Shown here piece after piece: positions 62,183-64,000 of a stretch of DNA of 64,000 bases (within the stretch, counting starts at the first letter, position 1; each line of letters begins with the position of its first letter). Both the position numbers and the translations under genes were made by a program. This DNA is from Aquimarina megaterium XH134 (GTDB lineage Bacteria > Bacteroidota > Bacteroidia > Flavobacteriales > Flavobacteriaceae): positions 186,001-250,000 of the forward strand of contig NZ_JACB01000015.1 in the NCBI RefSeq assembly GCF_000520975.1, given 5' to 3'. Under the pieces are notes generated by a model that was not told the origin of the DNA, did no database searches, and saw nothing but the letters and a program-made list of their open reading frames with translations.

Positions 62183-63328
62183 ATGAAGAAGATACAAATG
62201 GTTGACCTTAAGGGTCAATATGAACAAATCAAAGAACGCATAGATTCATCTGTTCTCGATGTTGTGCAATCTACAGCTTTTATTAATGGCCCCGAAGTAC
62301 ATAGTTTTCAAAAAGAACTAGAGGATTATCTTGGTATAAAACATGTTATCCCTTGTGCAAATGGTACAGATGCATTACAGATTGCTATGATGGGACTAGG
62401 TCTACAACCTGGTGATGAAGTAATAACGGCAGATTTTACTTTTGCTGCTACAGTAGAAGTAATTGCCTTACTACAGCTTACTCCTGTACTAGTAGATGTA
62501 GAGCCAGATTCTTTTAATATTGATCCCGAAGCTATAAAAAAAGCAATTACTCCTAAGACAAAAGCTATTGTACCTGTACATCTATTTGGGCAATCTGCCA
62601 ATATGGATGCTATTATGGCCATTGCCAAAGAGCATGATTTATATGTAATAGAAGATAATGCCCAAGGTATTGGAGGGAGTTACCATTCTAAAGATGGAAG
62701 CACTTCAAAATCAGGAACTATTGGCCATGTGGCTTCTACTTCTTTTTTCCCTTCCAAAAATTTAGGATGTTATGGAGATGGAGGTGCTATTTTTACTAAT
62801 GATGATGATTTAGCACATATCATAAGAGGGATTGTAAACCACGGAATGTATACGAGATATCATCATGATGTTGTAGGTGTAAATTCCCGTCTGGATTCTA
62901 TTCAAGCAGCTGTGCTAAGAATAAAACTTCCCAACCTGGATCGCTATAATGATGCCCGACGAGAGGCAGCAAAAAAATACACGACAGCTTTTACCGATCA
63001 GGAACATATTATTACTCCTGTTATAATTGATAAAGAAGACACACATGTGTTTCATCAATATACGCTTAGAGTGATCGATGTAGATCGTGATGCTCTGGTT
63101 AAACATCTAAATGATAATGGAATTCCTTGTGGTGTTTATTACCCTATCCCTCTGCACAGCCAAAAAGCATATCAGGATGAACGCTATAATGAAGCCGATT
63201 TCCCTATAACCAATCAGTTGGTAAAAGAAGTGATTTCTTTACCAATGCATACAGAATTAGATGATGAACAAATTGATTTTATCACCAGTACTGTTATCAA
63301 TTTTGTAGGCAAATCCGTCACAATCTAA
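62183..63328 (+). CDS. DegT/DnrJ/EryC1/StrS sugar aminotransferase
   Basis: PLP enzyme that aminates a nucleotide keto-sugar. The PLP lysine is K192 in FFPSKNLGCYGDGG, after EDNAQGIGG. The sequence style is near WbpE/WlbC-like aminotransferases used for UDP-amino sugars in LPS O-antigen. No other sugar gene is beside it except the divergent waaA, which suggests an LPS context. Exact substrate unknown. Confidence 0.87.
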   Translation: MKKIQMVDLKGQYEQIKERIDSSVLDVVQSTAFINGPEVHSFQKELEDYLGIKHVIPCANGTDALQIAMMGLGLQPGDEVITADFTFAATVEVIALLQLTPVLVDVEPDSFNIDPEAIKKAITPKTKAIVPVHLFGQSANMDAIMAIAKEHDLYVIEDNAQGIGGSYHSKDGSTSKSGTIGHVASTSFFPSKNLGCYGDGGAIFTNDDDLAHIIRGIVNHGMYTRYHHDVVGVNSRLDSIQAAVLRIKLPNLDRYNDARREAAKKYTTAFTDQEHIITPVIIDKEDTHVFHQYTLRVIDVDRDALVKHLNDNGIPCGVYYPIPLHSQKAYQDERYNEADFPITNQLVKEVISLPMHTELDDEQIDFITSTVINFVGKSVTI

Positions 63329-63359
63329 AATATTTAAAAACTAAAAAAATTAGATAAAG

Positions 63360-63405
63360 TCGAAAAACATTGAAGAAGAATTTCTTTGATGTTTTTCGAT
63401 TTTGT
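63360..63405 (+). terminator. Terminator after the sugar aminotransferase
   Basis: CGAAAAACAT and ATGTTTTTCG close a hairpin followed by TTTTGTTT, about 32 nt after the stop. Confidence 0.65.
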
Positions 63406-63478
63406 TTGAAATGAAAGAAGAAAAAGAAATCTAATCTTTTCAACACCTAATTTAACCTCTTAAACTTATTCCTTTTTC

Positions 63479-64000
63479 ATGGATTCACTTTGCATCTGTT
63501 ATAATCTTGTAGATCATAATTTTTCTGAAATCCCGCTCTTACCAGAAGCATATGTTGTACCAATAACTAATGGACATCTTGGTTATGTAGAAAAACAAGC
63601 AATCCCCGAAACTTTGGAAAGCTACAACATAGAATTTCGGGACACTCCCCATGAGCAATTGTTAGAGATATGTTCGCATCTAAAAATCAAAACATTAGAG
63701 CAACAATTTATGCCCGTAAAAAGGAGAAAAAGTTTACGTTTTTCAGAGGTATTAAAAGATCCAAAAATAAAAGAAGTAGTACTTGATTATATAAGTAAAA
63801 AATTATCTGTTTTCTATTCCTTGATTGTTACACATCAATATGCAATAACAAGTAATGCTCAAAGAAAAGATCCCTTCGAAAATCATAAATTATCGATTGG
63901 TAATACGATACTCAAACCTATTCTCGAATTCACTAAGACAGATGAAGGTATTGAATATGCTTTTTCTCTAAAAAATAAAGACACACTCATTATTCCTAAA
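63479..64000 (+). CDS. Partial CDS, N-terminal 174 codons, running off the window
   Basis: An open frame from ATG at 63479 (MDSLCICYNLVDHNF) to the window edge with no stop. No signal peptide or membrane helix. A basic KRRKSLRFSEVL segment lies near 80-90. It faintly recalls the N-terminal part of large SNF2/DEAD-type helicases in Flavobacteriia, but no helicase motif is within the window, so I leave the function open. Confidence 0.55.
   Translation, partial: MDSLCICYNLVDHNFSEIPLLPEAYVVPITNGHLGYVEKQAIPETLESYNIEFRDTPHEQLLEICSHLKIKTLEQQFMPVKRRKSLRFSEVLKDPKIKEVVLDYISKKLSVFYSLIVTHQYAITSNAQRKDPFENHKLSIGNTILKPILEFTKTDEGIEYAFSLKNKDTLIIPK

Noticed and set aside
1..64000. tRNA, rRNA, insertion sequences, integrases or prophage genes
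   Set aside because: Read through for these on both strands; none could be supported. The window reads as core-type chromosome with ordinary operons.

Overview
The window looks like chromosomal DNA of a marine-type member of the Flavobacteriaceae (Bacteroidota). The evidence is AT-rich sequence, promoters of the Bacteroidota type (TAnnTTTG at -7, TTG/TTTG near -33), a GldA gliding-motility ATPase, a GLPGLI protein paired with an outer-membrane barrel, many lipoproteins ending in short Cys lipoboxes, and a methionine synthase split over two genes. A genus such as Aquimarina would fit but cannot be proven here. I see no rRNA, tRNA, CRISPR, prophage or intact insertion sequence.

Left part (1-17.7 kb). 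A Phe/Tyr operon (pheA - aminotransferase - tyrA - DAHP synthase/chorismate mutase) reads leftward. It is preceded by what looks like a complete ribosome-mediated attenuator: a 25-codon leader peptide with eight aromatic codons in a row, a terminator, and a possible antiterminator. Between attenuator and pheA sits a 21-codon ORF, and a homologue of it occurs again 12 kb away between a PagL-like gene and a GIN-domain lipoprotein. Next come the threonine catabolic pair (tdh, kbl) with a divergent Lrp/AsnC regulator, a GH1 glycosidase, a desaturase, an internally duplicated membrane protein, gldA, and a five-PAS histidine kinase with a single-domain response regulator. The desaturase and gldA share a near-identical promoter block of about 52 bp.

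Middle part (17.8-49 kb). This is dominated by one-carbon and sulfur metabolism. The operon metH (two genes) - dinB-like - metF has a SAM-I riboswitch. A seven-step assimilatory sulfate operon (DUF2061, cysH, cysD, cysN, sulfite reductase, siroheme synthesis, ferredoxin reductase) has its own promoter and a candidate operator. metY - metX - thrA - osmC - metZ has a second SAM-I riboswitch. metK is transcribed divergently from metY and has a SAM-II-like leader. These genes together carry sulfate to sulfide, aspartate to O-acetylhomoserine, then homocysteine, methionine and SAM, with SAM feeding back at three places. Between them lie two tandem Cys-rich peptides with double-glycine-type leaders, two small secreted paralogues ending in SRLSGW, and several lipoproteins.

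Right part (49-64 kb). DoxX, an FN3-like lipoprotein, an acyltransferase and a DUF302 lipoprotein are followed by an outer-membrane barrel/GLPGLI pair. That pair is divergent from a two-component system whose promoter carries three GTTAAC boxes at exact 10-bp spacing. Then come a deoxynucleoside kinase, DUF2461, Kdo transferase, a sugar aminotransferase and the start of a large gene that runs off the window.
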